Part shown: positions 44,341 to 52,547 of the stretch, piece after piece
How positions within the stretch are numbered: the first letter of the stretch is position 1
Layout: the number at the start of each line of letters is the position of its first letter
DNA from: Chitinophaga sp. HK235
GTDB taxonomy: Bacteria; Bacteroidota; Bacteroidia; Chitinophagales; Chitinophagaceae
Length of the DNA: 64,000 nucleotides
Assembly: GCF_018255755.1 (NCBI RefSeq)
Contig: NZ_CP073766.1
Location: forward strand, 6,880,501 to 6,944,500
Direction: 5' to 3'
The notes under the pieces: model-generated
Databases searched by the model: none
The model's input: only the letters and a program-made list of their open reading frames with translations
What the model was told of the DNA's origin: nothing
Made by a program: the position numbers and the translations under genes

Positions 44341-46025
44341 AACAGGATATTTTTTTGTTTTTTACGTTCCTGCAAATAAACATCGAGCATGTCAACACTG
44401 AAGCTACTCAGATTGTTGGCTTTGGTGACACCACCTTTTTGCGCTGCGAGGGTACCGTAATATACGTCGCGGTAGCCTTGTATGCTGTGGGCGTCAGGAT
44501 CGATGGAGATGAGTACTTTTTTCTCCAGTGCGTAAGGGATCCAGGTCCAGTCAATATCCAGGCGGCGGGGGTGGGCATTCAGCTCAATGGCCACGCCATG
44601 TTCGGCACAGGCATCGATGATGGTTTTATGGTTTACTGGGTATCCGTTGCGGCTCAGCAACAGACGGCCGGTCATATGTCCGAGGATGGTAGTGTAAGGA
44701 TTTTCGATGGCTTTGAGGAGCCGGGCCATGGCTTTTTCTTCGGTCATCTTCAGGTTGGAGTGTACAGAAGCGATCACGAGGTCGAAGCGGGCCAGTATTT
44801 CATCCGGGTAGTCGAGTGAACCATCGTTGAGGATATCAGCTTCTATACTTTTGAAGATACGGAAGGGGGCCAGTTGTTTGTTGAGTTCATCGATCTGTTC
44901 CTGTTGAGCGATGACGCGTTCTATGCTCAGGCCATTGGCATAAAAGGCAGAGCGGGAGTGATCGCTGAGGACGAGGTATTCAAATCCCTGGTCTCTGGCG
45001 GCAATAGCCATTTCTTCGAGGGTGTCGAGGCCATCGCTCCACTGGCTGTGGGAGTGGACGATCCCTTTGATGTCTGCCCGGGTGATCAGCTGTGGCAGTT
45101 GTTGCTGACGGGCCAGTTCAATTTCGTGCAGGCCTTCCCGCAGGCAGGGAGGGATGAACGCCATCCCTGCTCCACTGAAAATAGCTTCTTCAGACGGGGC
45201 ATTTTTAATATGGGAGGCGCCGCCGGCAGCATTAAACTTATCCATAAAGGCGGTGGAGCCGGTGGTGGAGAAGAGCTGGCTATAAAAGTCTTCTTTCTCA
45301 CAGGCATGTATCACCACATTGAGTTTATCGTTGTATTTCCATACCAGGTTATGGCTGTGGCTATCGGTGAGCGTAAAGCCGGGCAGGGCAGAGAGCTGTT
45401 GGCGGACGATGTCCGGAGTGGTGGCGATGACCAGTTCCAGTTCATCGATGATCACTTCCTGACGGCGGAAGGCGCCGGTGAGGGCTACGGGAGCGGGAGC
45501 CAGGAGCTGCTGCAGCTGTTTCTGGAGTGTATGGGCAATTTCTTCCACTTCTGCAAACAGGAAGCGGTTGCGGTTGGAGAGGTAGAATTCAATGTTCTGG
45601 CGTACGTTGTCCTGTGTTTTTTCGCCAAATCCTTTGAGCAGGAGGAGGCGATTTTCGTTGCAGGCATACAGTAGTTCACCCATGGACTCTATCTCCAGTT
45701 CTTTCCAGATAGTCGCTATTTTTTTTGGTCCCAGGCCTTTTATTTTCATGATTTCCAGGATACCTGGAGGGGTGATATTGAGATAGTTTTCCAGGAGTGT
45801 AAAACTGTTGGTATCGAGCATTTCGAGGATGCTTTTTCCGGTAGATTCCCCGATGCCCTTGATGCGGAAGATATCATCGCGGGAGGTGTCTTTGAGCTGA
45901 GTCGGCAGTTTTTCTATGGTAAATGCCGCGGAGGCAAAAGATTTGGCTTTAAAGCTGTTTTCGCCGTGTATGTCCATTAGTTTGGACAGCAGGGAAAAAT
46001 TATCTGCTATTGAATTATTGTCCAT
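44337..46025 (-). CDS. polX: PolX-like protein with PHP exonuclease domain and degenerate polymerase site
   Basis: A 562-aa member of the bacterial PolX architecture: N-terminal helix-hairpin-helix segments (FRIKGIGESTG, MKIKGLGPKK, LKGFGEKT), a nucleotidyltransferase palm (~175-310) and a C-terminal PHP domain (~318-555). The PHP metal ligands are retained (VHSHSQWSDG, LSDHS, EADIL, SVHS, GHMTGR, DPDAHS), so 3'-5' exonuclease or phosphatase action is plausible. In the palm, where other PolX proteins have GSxRR...xDLD, this one reads GAFRRQEVIIDELEL: both catalytic Asp positions are Glu (195, 197), and the third Asp position (~236-238) is Asn-Val-Val. DNA synthesis is therefore doubtful. It is coupled to the downstream prsW gene. 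Confidence 0.88.
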   Translation of the reverse strand: MDNNSIADNFSLLSKLMDIHGENSFKAKSFASAAFTIEKLPTQLKDTSRDDIFRIKGIGESTGKSILEMLDTNSFTLLENYLNITPPGILEIMKIKGLGPKKIATIWKELEIESMGELLYACNENRLLLLKGFGEKTQDNVRQNIEFYLSNRNRFLFAEVEEIAHTLQKQLQQLLAPAPVALTGAFRRQEVIIDELELVIATTPDIVRQQLSALPGFTLTDSHSHNLVWKYNDKLNVVIHACEKEDFYSQLFSTTGSTAFMDKFNAAGGASHIKNAPSEEAIFSGAGMAFIPPCLREGLHEIELARQQQLPQLITRADIKGIVHSHSQWSDGLDTLEEMAIAARDQGFEYLVLSDHSRSAFYANGLSIERVIAQQEQIDELNKQLAPFRIFKSIEADILNDGSLDYPDEILARFDLVIASVHSNLKMTEEKAMARLLKAIENPYTTILGHMTGRLLLSRNGYPVNHKTIIDACAEHGVAIELNAHPRRLDIDWTWIPYALEKKVLISIDPDAHSIQGYRDVYYGTLAAQKGGVTKANNLSSFSVDMLDVYLQERKKQKNILL

Positions 46026-46043
46026 GGCGTAAAAATACGAATT

Positions 46044-46063
46044 CCCAGGGCTAAAGCCCTGGG
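46044..46063 (+). repeat. REP-like palindrome A
   Basis: Nine-bp perfect stem (46044-46052 and 46055-46063) around a CTAAAG core, in the region upstream of polX. Confidence 0.6.
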
Positions 46064-46226
46064 CTATTTTGGAGGGCTTTGTCGAAGGTTTTTATTTTTG
46101 GAAGGGAGTGCGGTATATGTGGCAGCTCTATATAGTTCTTGCTCCGGATTTTAGAGATACGAATTTATTGGAATGAGGTGCAAGGGAGATAGGGAGGGGG
46201 ATATATGGTACCCCTAAACAATTTAG

Positions 46227-46246
46227 CCCCGGACTTTAGTCCGGGG
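46227..46246 (-). repeat. REP-like palindrome B, inverted relative to A
   Basis: Eight-bp stem (46227-46234 and 46239-46246). Read on the minus strand it carries the same CTAAAG core as palindrome A, with different but self-complementary flanks. Confidence 0.6.
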
Positions 46247-46253
46247 AGAATAA

Positions 46254-46285
46254 AAAAGATCCCGGCGTAGAAGCCGGGATCTTTT
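46254..46285 (-). terminator. Terminator of the rplU-rpmA-H1 run
   Basis: Thirteen-bp perfect stem (46254-46266 and 46273-46285), 6-base loop, then a run of six T on the minus strand. Located 26 bases after the histone-like gene stop. Confidence 0.9.
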
Positions 46286-46310
46286 ATAACTACATTTTGT
46301 AAATCCGATC

Positions 46311-46721
46311 TTAGTTTGCCGGTGCAGCTGGTGTTGCTGGAGGAGCAGCAGGTGCTTTTTTAGCAGGTGCTTTCTTTTTAGCAACAGGTTTTTTAGCAGC
46401 AGCTTTCTTTTTAGGAGCGGCTTTCTTAGCAGCAGCTTTTTTAGGAGCAACTTTCTTAGCAGCAGCTTTCTTTTTAGGAGCAGCTTTTTTAGCAGCGGCT
46501 TTCTTTTTAGGAGCGGCTTTCTTAGCAGCAGCTTTTTTAGGAGCTACTTTCTTAGCAGCAGCTTTCTTTTTAGGAGCAGCTTTTTTAGCAGCGGCTTTCT
46601 TTTTAGGAGCAGCTTTTTTAGGAGCAGCTTTCTTTGCAGCAGCTTTTTTAGGAGCGGCTTTCTTAGCAGCAGCTTTTTTAGGCGCAGCTTTCTTAGCAGC
46701 TGCTTTTTTAATTGTTGCCAT
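46311..46721 (-). CDS. Histone H1-like Lys/Ala/Pro-repeat protein
   Basis: A 136-aa protein made almost entirely of AAPKKAAAKK-type repeats, without acidic residues and without a folded domain. It resembles the C-terminal tail of histone H1 and bacterial H1-like (HctB-like) proteins, and should bind and condense DNA through charge. The tail loses its lysines in the last 14 residues (PAAPPATPAAPAN). The DNA is itself a tandem repeat, so length variation between strains is likely. It lies after rpmA on the same strand, 64 bases downstream. Other-frame reading of the repeat as a Leu/Lys protein is an artefact. Confidence 0.85.
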   Translation of the reverse strand: MATIKKAAAKKAAPKKAAAKKAAPKKAAAKKAAPKKAAPKKKAAAKKAAPKKKAAAKKVAPKKAAAKKAAPKKKAAAKKAAPKKKAAAKKVAPKKAAAKKAAPKKKAAAKKPVAKKKAPAKKAPAAPPATPAAPAN

Positions 46722-46785
46722 TGTTTTTTGAATTTGGGTTAGTAAAAAAATATTGGGTATAAAAAAACTTTATGGCTAACACTGA

Positions 46786-47064
46786 TTAGGCTTCTGCCTG
46801 AGCAGTGGTGTCAAATGCTTTAACAGAAACGTAAGTCTTGTTTTCGCGACCTTTTCTGAATTCAACCACACCATCTGTCAACGCGAAAATGGTAAAATCT
46901 TTACCAACACCTACGTTTTGACCGGGATGATAAACAGTACCTCTCTGACGAACGATGATGTTGCCAGAAATAGCAGGTTGACCACCGAAGATTTTTACTC
47001 CCAGCCTTTTGCTTTGGGAGTCACGGCCGTTCTTTACACTACCTTCACCTTTTTTATGTGCCAT
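46786..47064 (-). CDS. rpmA: 50S ribosomal protein L27
   Basis: Large-subunit protein near the peptidyl-transferase centre. MAHKKGEGSVKNGRDSQSKRLGVKIFGGQ is the standard start, without the N-terminal extension that is cleaved in Firmicutes, followed by GNIIVRQRGTVYHPGQNVGVGKDFTIFAL. At 92 aa it is slightly longer than E. coli L27 because of the C-terminal DTTAQAEA. It is 56 bases after rplU in the usual order. Confidence 0.97.
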   Translation of the reverse strand: MAHKKGEGSVKNGRDSQSKRLGVKIFGGQPAISGNIIVRQRGTVYHPGQNVGVGKDFTIFALTDGVVEFRKGRENKTYVSVKAFDTTAQAEA

Positions 47065-47120
47065 TGTATAATTACTTTAAGTAAACTTTGTCTAAAATAA
47101 AAAATGTAGCTTAATACGAA

Positions 47121-47423
47121 TTAAGCTATGTCATTGATCTTGATCTTAGTAAAATGGGTGCGGTGACCAATTTTCTTTCTGAAGCCTTTTCTTCTCTTCA
47201 TTTTGAAAGCGATCACTTTCTCACCCTGAACATGGCTCAGGATCTCTGCTTTTACTACTGATTTTACATCAGTGCCTACGGTCAGTGAACCAGCGTTATC
47301 GATCAACAGAACTTCGGAAAACTCCACTTTGTCTCCAACTTTTCCTTGTAACTGCTGTACAAAAATTTCCTGGTCTTTTTGTACTTTAAATTGCTGACCT
47401 GCGATTTTTACAACTGCAAACAT
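47121..47423 (-). CDS. rplU: 50S ribosomal protein L21
   Basis: Large-subunit protein binding 23S rRNA. MFAVVKIAGQQFKVQKDQEIFVQQLQGKVGD starts at 47423; upstream open codons (to 47477) would run through the promoter. The C-terminal FKMKRRKGFRKKIGHRTHFTKIKINDI is the family's RNA-binding tail. At 100 aa it has normal length. A complete promoter lies 24 bases upstream. Confidence 0.97.
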   Translation of the reverse strand: MFAVVKIAGQQFKVQKDQEIFVQQLQGKVGDKVEFSEVLLIDNAGSLTVGTDVKSVVKAEILSHVQGEKVIAFKMKRRKGFRKKIGHRTHFTKIKINDIA

Positions 47424-47446
47424 AATTATCCAAAATATAATTTCCG

Positions 47447-47478
47447 CAAAAGTATCAATTGTTTTCCAATTGAACAAA
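47447..47478 (-). promoter_or_regulatory. Promoter of rplU-rpmA
   Basis: On the minus strand: TTTG (47478 to 47475), 20 bases, TACTTTTG (47454 to 47447). A full match to the Bacteroidota consensus, leaving a leader of about 20 bases. Confidence 0.7.
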
Positions 47479-47829
47479 GATTTCCGGCTTTTTTTAATTC
47501 ATATATGTAAATACGTATTAAAAGCCGGATAAAAACTTATTCTTTTCAAAGATACGTACTTTCCTGAATTTTAAATTTTTTTAACAAACTGCCCTGCTGT
47601 TCCCCCTGCCGGCATACTGCTGTTGTGTTATATGACAATGGTGTAAAAACAGTTATCTTGCTGTACAAACCAACGCAATTTTGTATACTTTTGTCGTTTA
47701 CGCGAAGGCATTTTTTGATTTGCGGATTTAGCTGTCCGGTAAGACTGAAATAGTGGATACAGTAGCCAGATACCTAAATCCGTAAATCCGTAAATCAAAA
47801 AATATACTCTCAATTATAAAATAACGGGC
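47479..47829 (+). promoter_or_regulatory. Upstream region of the GH3 gene with long inverted repeat
   Basis: No gene seen. A TACTTTTG -7 box (47686-47693) is followed by a long inverted repeat whose arms are 47711-47730 and 47775-47802. The right arm carries an extra copy of the TAAATCCG unit. The repeat falls between the apparent transcription start and the ATG at 47830, so it would fold in the mRNA leader. Confidence 0.5.
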
Positions 47830-49329
47830 ATGAAGTTTAAATCACTGCTAGCCAAACCATTTGCTTCTATTGTACATAACAAGATCAGGAAGGAAATGCT
47901 CAGGGCGGTGGAAGACCAGGAGGCTATCCTGGATGAACTGATAAAGACAGGCAAAAAAACGGAGTTCGGAAATGACCATAAACTGGATGCAGTACGTACT
48001 TACGATGAATTTAAACAAGCTATACCGATCCGGGATTACGAGCAGTTTAAACCATATATAGAAAGAATCAAAGAGGGCAAACAAAATGTGCTCTGGAAAG
48101 GCCAGCCCATCTATCTGGCCAAAACCTCCGGTACTACCAGCGGCGTTAAATATATCCCTATCTCCAAAGAATCTATTTCCAATCATATAGATACCGCCCG
48201 GAATGCCCTGCTTAACTATATGGGCGAAACCGGCAATACGGCCTTTGCTGATGGCAAAATGATCTTTCTTTCCGGTTCTCCTGAACTGGAAAGGGTAGGT
48301 GGTATCCCAACCGGACGCCTTAGCGGGATCGTAAACCACCACATCCCCCGCTACCTGCGTACCAACCAGCTCCCTACATATGAAACAAATTGCATAGACG
48401 ACTGGGAAACCAAGCTGGACAGGATCGTGGAAGAAACCATCAACCAGGACATGACACTGATCAGCGGTATTCCACCTTGGGTACAGATGTATTTCGACCG
48501 CCTGATAGAACGTACCAACGGTAAGAAGATTAAAGAAATATTTAAAAATTTTGATGTGATGGTGTACGGTGGGGTCAACTTTGAGCCGTACCGGGCAAAA
48601 CTGATGGCTTCCATTGGCAGTCCCATCCATACAATTGAAACGTTCCCGGCTTCTGAAGGCTTTTTTGCCTTCCAGGATTCGCAGGAGCAGGAAGGCCTTT
48701 TATTAAATGCCAATTCCGGTATTTTCTATGAGTTTATCCCTGCACAGGAAATTTTTAATGAAAATCCTACCCGGCTGTCGCTGAAAGATGTTCAAACCGG
48801 CGTAAATTACGCTATGATCATCAACAACAACGCCGGATTATGGGGATATAACCTGGGTGACACGGTGAAATTCATCTCCACCAATCCATATCGTTTGTTG
48901 GTGACCGGGAGGATCAAACATTTTATTTCAGCCTTCGGTGAACACGTGATCGGAGAAGAAGTGGAATACAGCCTGATGAAAGCAGCTGCGGAAGAAAATG
49001 TCCATATCACGGAATTTACGGTGGCCCCAATGGTGCAGACCAATGGAGAACTACCCTACCATGAATGGTTTGTGGAGTTTGAAAATACCCCCAAAGACCT
49101 GAAGGCATTTGCCCTGAAGGTAGACCAGAACCTCCGTCAGAAGAACATCTATTATAATGACCTTTTAACCGGTAATATATTACAACCCCTTAAAATAAGG
49201 ACAGTACGCAAACAGGGTTTCATTGATTATATGAAAGCTATTGGAAAACTGGGAGGACAGAACAAAGTACCACGTTTAAGCAATGACAGAAAGCTGGCCG
49301 ATGAACTGACCAGGTACGTGCAGCCATAA
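47830..49329 (+). CDS. GH3-family acyl-adenylate/amide synthetase
   Basis: A 499-aa member of the GH3 branch of the ANL superfamily. In plants these enzymes adenylate hormone acids (auxin, jasmonate) and join them to amino acids; the bacterial role is unknown. Seen here: the ATP-binding TSGTTSGVKYIPIS near residue 100, a VYGGVNFEPYRAKL strand, the adenine-site region IETFPASEGFF and the hinge LVTGRIKHFISAFGEHVIGEEVE. The C-terminal swivel domain is complete. No adenylate-accepting carrier gene is adjacent; the next gene is dxr, 93 bases on. Confidence 0.88.
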   Translation: MKFKSLLAKPFASIVHNKIRKEMLRAVEDQEAILDELIKTGKKTEFGNDHKLDAVRTYDEFKQAIPIRDYEQFKPYIERIKEGKQNVLWKGQPIYLAKTSGTTSGVKYIPISKESISNHIDTARNALLNYMGETGNTAFADGKMIFLSGSPELERVGGIPTGRLSGIVNHHIPRYLRTNQLPTYETNCIDDWETKLDRIVEETINQDMTLISGIPPWVQMYFDRLIERTNGKKIKEIFKNFDVMVYGGVNFEPYRAKLMASIGSPIHTIETFPASEGFFAFQDSQEQEGLLLNANSGIFYEFIPAQEIFNENPTRLSLKDVQTGVNYAMIINNNAGLWGYNLGDTVKFISTNPYRLLVTGRIKHFISAFGEHVIGEEVEYSLMKAAAEENVHITEFTVAPMVQTNGELPYHEWFVEFENTPKDLKAFALKVDQNLRQKNIYYNDLLTGNILQPLKIRTVRKQGFIDYMKAIGKLGGQNKVPRLSNDRKLADELTRYVQP

Positions 49330-49422
49330 ACGAAAGTGGAAACATCGTAGCATCCGGTACCTTCAACAGGTGGCCGGCCACTCTTTTCCGGTTAATTGAA
49401 GATAAAAAAGTAAATCACTGTA

Positions 49423-50589
49423 ATGAATAAACGAAGAATTGCCATATTCGGATCCACTGGGTCCATTGGTATACAGGCACTGGAAGTGATCGCAGCACAC
49501 CCCGACAAATTCAGCGTGGAAGTGCTGACCGCGCAACAGAACGCCGACCTCCTGATCGAGCAGGCGCTGAAGTTTAAGCCCAACGCTGTGGTGATTGGCA
49601 GTGAGGAGAAATATAAACAAGTAAAAGACGTATTGTTTGACAAAGGCATCAAAGTATTTGCCGGTGCCAAAGCCATGGTGGAAGTAGCTTCCTGGAGCTC
49701 TATCGATATGATGCTTGCCGCCATTATCGGTTTTGCCGGTCTGGCCCCTACCTTGTCTGCCATTGAACAGGGTACCCCGGTAGCACTGGCCAACAAGGAA
49801 ACCCTGGTAGTAGCAGGAGATATCGTGATGGCCACCGCCCGTAGAAAAAATGTGCCTATCATTCCGGTGGATTCAGAACATTCCGCCATTTTCCAATGTC
49901 TGGTAGGGGAGCCTTTCAGCAAAGTGGAAAAGGTGATACTCACCGCTTCCGGCGGTCCTTTTCTGGGTAAAAAGCCCAACTTCCTTATCAATGTAAAAAA
50001 AGATCATGCCCTGCAGCACCCTAACTGGCGTATGGGCGCTAAGATAACCATCGACTGTGCCACCCTGATGAACAAGGGGCTGGAAATGATCGAAGCCCGC
50101 TGGATGTTTGGTCTTCATCCGGAAAATATTGAGGTAGTGATTCATCCTCAATCCATTATACATTCCATGGTTCAGTTTGTGGATGGCTCTCTGAAAGCAC
50201 AGATGGGGCTGCCCGACATGAAACTGCCTATCCAATACGCACTGGGATACCCTGACCGTCTGGCCAATGAGTTCCCGCGGTTTTCCTTCCGGAATTATCC
50301 GTCCCTCACTTTTGAGCAGCCGGATACCAAAACATTCCGTAACCTTGCTATTGCTATAGAGGCAATGCACAAGGGCGGAAACACCGCCTGCGTAATGAAT
50401 GCAGCCAACGAAGAGGTGGTGCATGCTTTCCTCCGCAACCGGATCGGATTCTTACAGATGACAGAGGTAATTGAAGAAACAATAGCCAAAATTCCATTTA
50501 TCGAAGCACCCACTTTACACGATTATTATGAATGCGATAATGCTGCGCGTGAACACGCTGCATCCCTTATCAATTCTATCGTTATCTAA
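49423..50589 (+). CDS. dxr: 1-deoxy-D-xylulose 5-phosphate reductoisomerase
   Basis: Converts DXP to 2-C-methylerythritol 4-phosphate, the committed step of the MEP isoprenoid pathway. NADPH-binding GSTGSIG is at residues 10-16, ANKETLVVAG follows, VDSEHSAIFQCL carries the metal-binding Asp/Glu, TASGGPF is the flexible loop, and the C-terminal MNKGLEMIEA and HPQSIIHSMVQF are intact. Length 388 aa is typical. It is followed by rseP, as in many genomes. Confidence 0.97.
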   Translation: MNKRRIAIFGSTGSIGIQALEVIAAHPDKFSVEVLTAQQNADLLIEQALKFKPNAVVIGSEEKYKQVKDVLFDKGIKVFAGAKAMVEVASWSSIDMMLAAIIGFAGLAPTLSAIEQGTPVALANKETLVVAGDIVMATARRKNVPIIPVDSEHSAIFQCLVGEPFSKVEKVILTASGGPFLGKKPNFLINVKKDHALQHPNWRMGAKITIDCATLMNKGLEMIEARWMFGLHPENIEVVIHPQSIIHSMVQFVDGSLKAQMGLPDMKLPIQYALGYPDRLANEFPRFSFRNYPSLTFEQPDTKTFRNLAIAIEAMHKGGNTACVMNAANEEVVHAFLRNRIGFLQMTEVIEETIAKIPFIEAPTLHDYYECDNAAREHAASLINSIVI

Positions 50590-50675
50590 AATAATCGTTG
50601 AAAATTAACAAATAGTTTTGCCGGAATATCTGTGAAATCCGATATCTTGGGCAGATTAAAGCAGAAACAAAGTAA

Positions 50676-52022
50676 ATGACAACAGAGGTAATATTGGTGA
50701 AAGCCGGGCAGTTATTACTGTCACTCTCTATACTGGTCGTATTGCATGAGTTAGGCCACTTTATCCCCGCCAAATTGTTTAAAACCAGGGTAGAAAAATT
50801 CTATTTATTCTTCGATCCATGGTTCTCTCTCTTTAAAATCAAAAAAGGAGAAACAGAATATGGTATTGGGTGGTTGCCACTCGGCGGATATGTAAAAATA
50901 TCCGGTATGATAGATGAAAGCATGGACAAGGAAGCCATGGCTAAACCACCGCAACCCTATGAATTCAGGGCTAAACCAGCCTGGCAGCGGCTGATCATTA
51001 TGGTCGGCGGTGTGACGGTTAACGTCCTCCTGGCCATTCTTATTTATAGCATGATCTTATGGCACTGGGGCGAAAAATACCTGCCTACGGATGCGGTGAA
51101 ATACGGCGTTACGGTAGATTCCCTGGCCCAAAGTATAGGTCTGCGCGACGGTGACAAAATCGTATCTGTCAACCATCAGAAAGTAGACCGGTTTGGCGCC
51201 ATCACCGGTAAGGTGATCCTGCGCGAAGCCAAAAGCATTGAAGTAATCCGCGACGGAAAAGAAATGAGTTTCCCTGTTCCTGCAGGCTTTATCAATGCAT
51301 TGCTGAAACAGAAGGAACCTTTTGCCTATGTACGCTACCCGTATTATGCAGACCGGTTCGAAAAAGGATCGATCGCTGATAAAAGTGGTCTGTTCAAACC
51401 AGGTGATCAGATGTTGTCTATCAACAATCTCTCTGTGCCTTATTTCACAGATTTCGCCAAGGAGCTGCGCAAACATAAGAATGAAGAAGTGAAGATCGGT
51501 GTTATGAGAGGGAAAGACTCTCTGACCATCCCGGTTAAACTGGATAATAAAGCCCAACTGGGTATTTATCCGCAGGACCCGGAGAAGTTCTTCGAGTATA
51601 AAGTTGTGAACTATACCTTACCACAGGCTATCCCTGCCGGTTTTATGATGAGCATTGATAAGTTGGTGGGATATGTACAACAGCTGAGACTGATCTTCGT
51701 GTCCAAAGAAGTGAAGGTAAGTGAGTCGCTGGGTGGTTTTATGAGCATTGGTAACCTGTTTCCTGAAGCCTGGGACTGGCTCACCTTCTGGGAGATGACA
51801 GCCTTCCTGTCTATTATTCTGGCTTTCATGAACATCCTGCCTATTCCGGCGCTGGATGGCGGACACGTGCTCTTCCTGCTGTACGAGATCATTACCGGCC
51901 GTAAACCTGGTGAGAAATTCCTGGAATACGCTCAGATCGCTGGTATGGTGGTACTGTTCGGTCTGCTGCTGCTGGCTAACGGACTTGACTTCTGGCGGAA
52001 TATCATCAGTAAGTGGTTCTAA
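50676..52022 (+). CDS. rseP: RIP metalloprotease RseP (site-2 protease)
   Basis: Inner-membrane zinc protease of 448 aa that cleaves anti-sigma factors within the membrane. The zinc motif HELGH is at residues 24-28 in the first membrane segment, and NILPIPALDGGHVLFLLYE near residue 385 supplies the third ligand region. One or two PDZ-like domains lie between (GDKIVSVNHQKVDRFG, GDQMLSINNLSVPYF). A TAGTTTTG box at 50613-50620 may give it its own promoter, although dxr is only 86 bases upstream. Confidence 0.95.
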   Translation: MTTEVILVKAGQLLLSLSILVVLHELGHFIPAKLFKTRVEKFYLFFDPWFSLFKIKKGETEYGIGWLPLGGYVKISGMIDESMDKEAMAKPPQPYEFRAKPAWQRLIIMVGGVTVNVLLAILIYSMILWHWGEKYLPTDAVKYGVTVDSLAQSIGLRDGDKIVSVNHQKVDRFGAITGKVILREAKSIEVIRDGKEMSFPVPAGFINALLKQKEPFAYVRYPYYADRFEKGSIADKSGLFKPGDQMLSINNLSVPYFTDFAKELRKHKNEEVKIGVMRGKDSLTIPVKLDNKAQLGIYPQDPEKFFEYKVVNYTLPQAIPAGFMMSIDKLVGYVQQLRLIFVSKEVKVSESLGGFMSIGNLFPEAWDWLTFWEMTAFLSIILAFMNILPIPALDGGHVLFLLYEIITGRKPGEKFLEYAQIAGMVVLFGLLLLANGLDFWRNIISKWF

Positions 52023-52042
52023 ATCATTTTAATATTTTAGAG

Positions 52043-52080
52043 ATATGGATTACGGTTTTTCCGTAATCCATATTTTTTTC
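52043..52080 (+). terminator. Terminator of rseP
   Basis: Thirteen-bp perfect stem (52043-52055 and 52061-52073), 5-base loop, then a run of T. Its foot overlaps where the ssrA -33 element would lie. Confidence 0.9.
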
Positions 52081-52081
52081 G

Positions 52082-52089
52082 TATATTTG
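52082..52089 (+). promoter_or_regulatory. -7 box (TATATTTG) of ssrA
   Basis: Exact consensus -7 box, 16 bases before the tmRNA 5' end, in line with a short 5' precursor trimmed later. No clear -33 TTG. Confidence 0.6.
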
Positions 52090-52105
52090 TAGTTCAGATC
52101 AAATC

Positions 52106-52476
52106 GGGGATGCCTGGTTTTGACAGCATAGATCTTTGAAAGTGTAAGCATGTCGTGCGTTGGATAATTAGCACGTTAATCTGAATATTCAAACTTTATA
52201 TGGCGAATCTAACTACGCCATGGCTGCCTAATCAGAGATTAGACACCCATTATAGCCGCCTGGAGTTGTCGCCTTATGCGACTCCCGCCGCTGAATCATC
52301 AAACCCATAGGGATAGGTGCTCATGGTTTCTGTGAGTGAGTACTGAAGCTAAACGGATAAGAACGAGGTTGGTTAGTTATGCCCCTGCTGAGTTCCGACA
52401 AACCAATGCATAAATAAGCATGTAGAAAGCTTTCGGCGAATATGTTTGGACGCGGGTTCGATTCCCGCCATCTCCA
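52106..52476 (+). ncRNA. ssrA: Transfer-messenger RNA
   Basis: Rescues stalled ribosomes and tags the incomplete protein for proteolysis. The 5' end GGGGATGCCTGG pairs with the 3' end CCATCTCC (one G-U) to make the acceptor stem, and CGGGTTCGATTCCCG forms the T arm. The tag frame is GGC GAA TCT AAC TAC GCC ATG GCT GCC TAA at 52202-52231, giving GESNYAMAA. The 3' end is set at the discriminator A (52476); CCA is not encoded. Length is about 371 bases. A strong terminator follows within six bases. Confidence 0.97.
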
Positions 52477-52481
52477 CAGAT

Positions 52482-52530
52482 AAAAACAAAAGAGGTTGTG
52501 AGTCTTCGATTCACAACCTCTTTTGTTTTT
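52482..52530 (+). terminator. Terminator of ssrA
   Basis: Twenty-bp perfect stem (52482-52501 and 52511-52530), extendable by three more pairs, ending in a T-run. Confidence 0.92.
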
Positions 52531-52547
52531 AATAGTTTGTGATTGAA

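Noticed and set aside
46223..46450. A Leu/Lys-rich frame overlapping the histone-like gene
   Set aside because: It is the same tandem repeat read in another frame and continues through the terminator region.
46311..46721. Regular repeats suggesting a CRISPR array
   Set aside because: The repeats are coding, in frame and without unique spacers.
52106..52476. A separate tRNA gene suggested by the CGGGTTCGATTCCCG T-arm
   Set aside because: It is the tRNA-like 3' end of the tmRNA; the acceptor stem pairs with the tmRNA 5' end.
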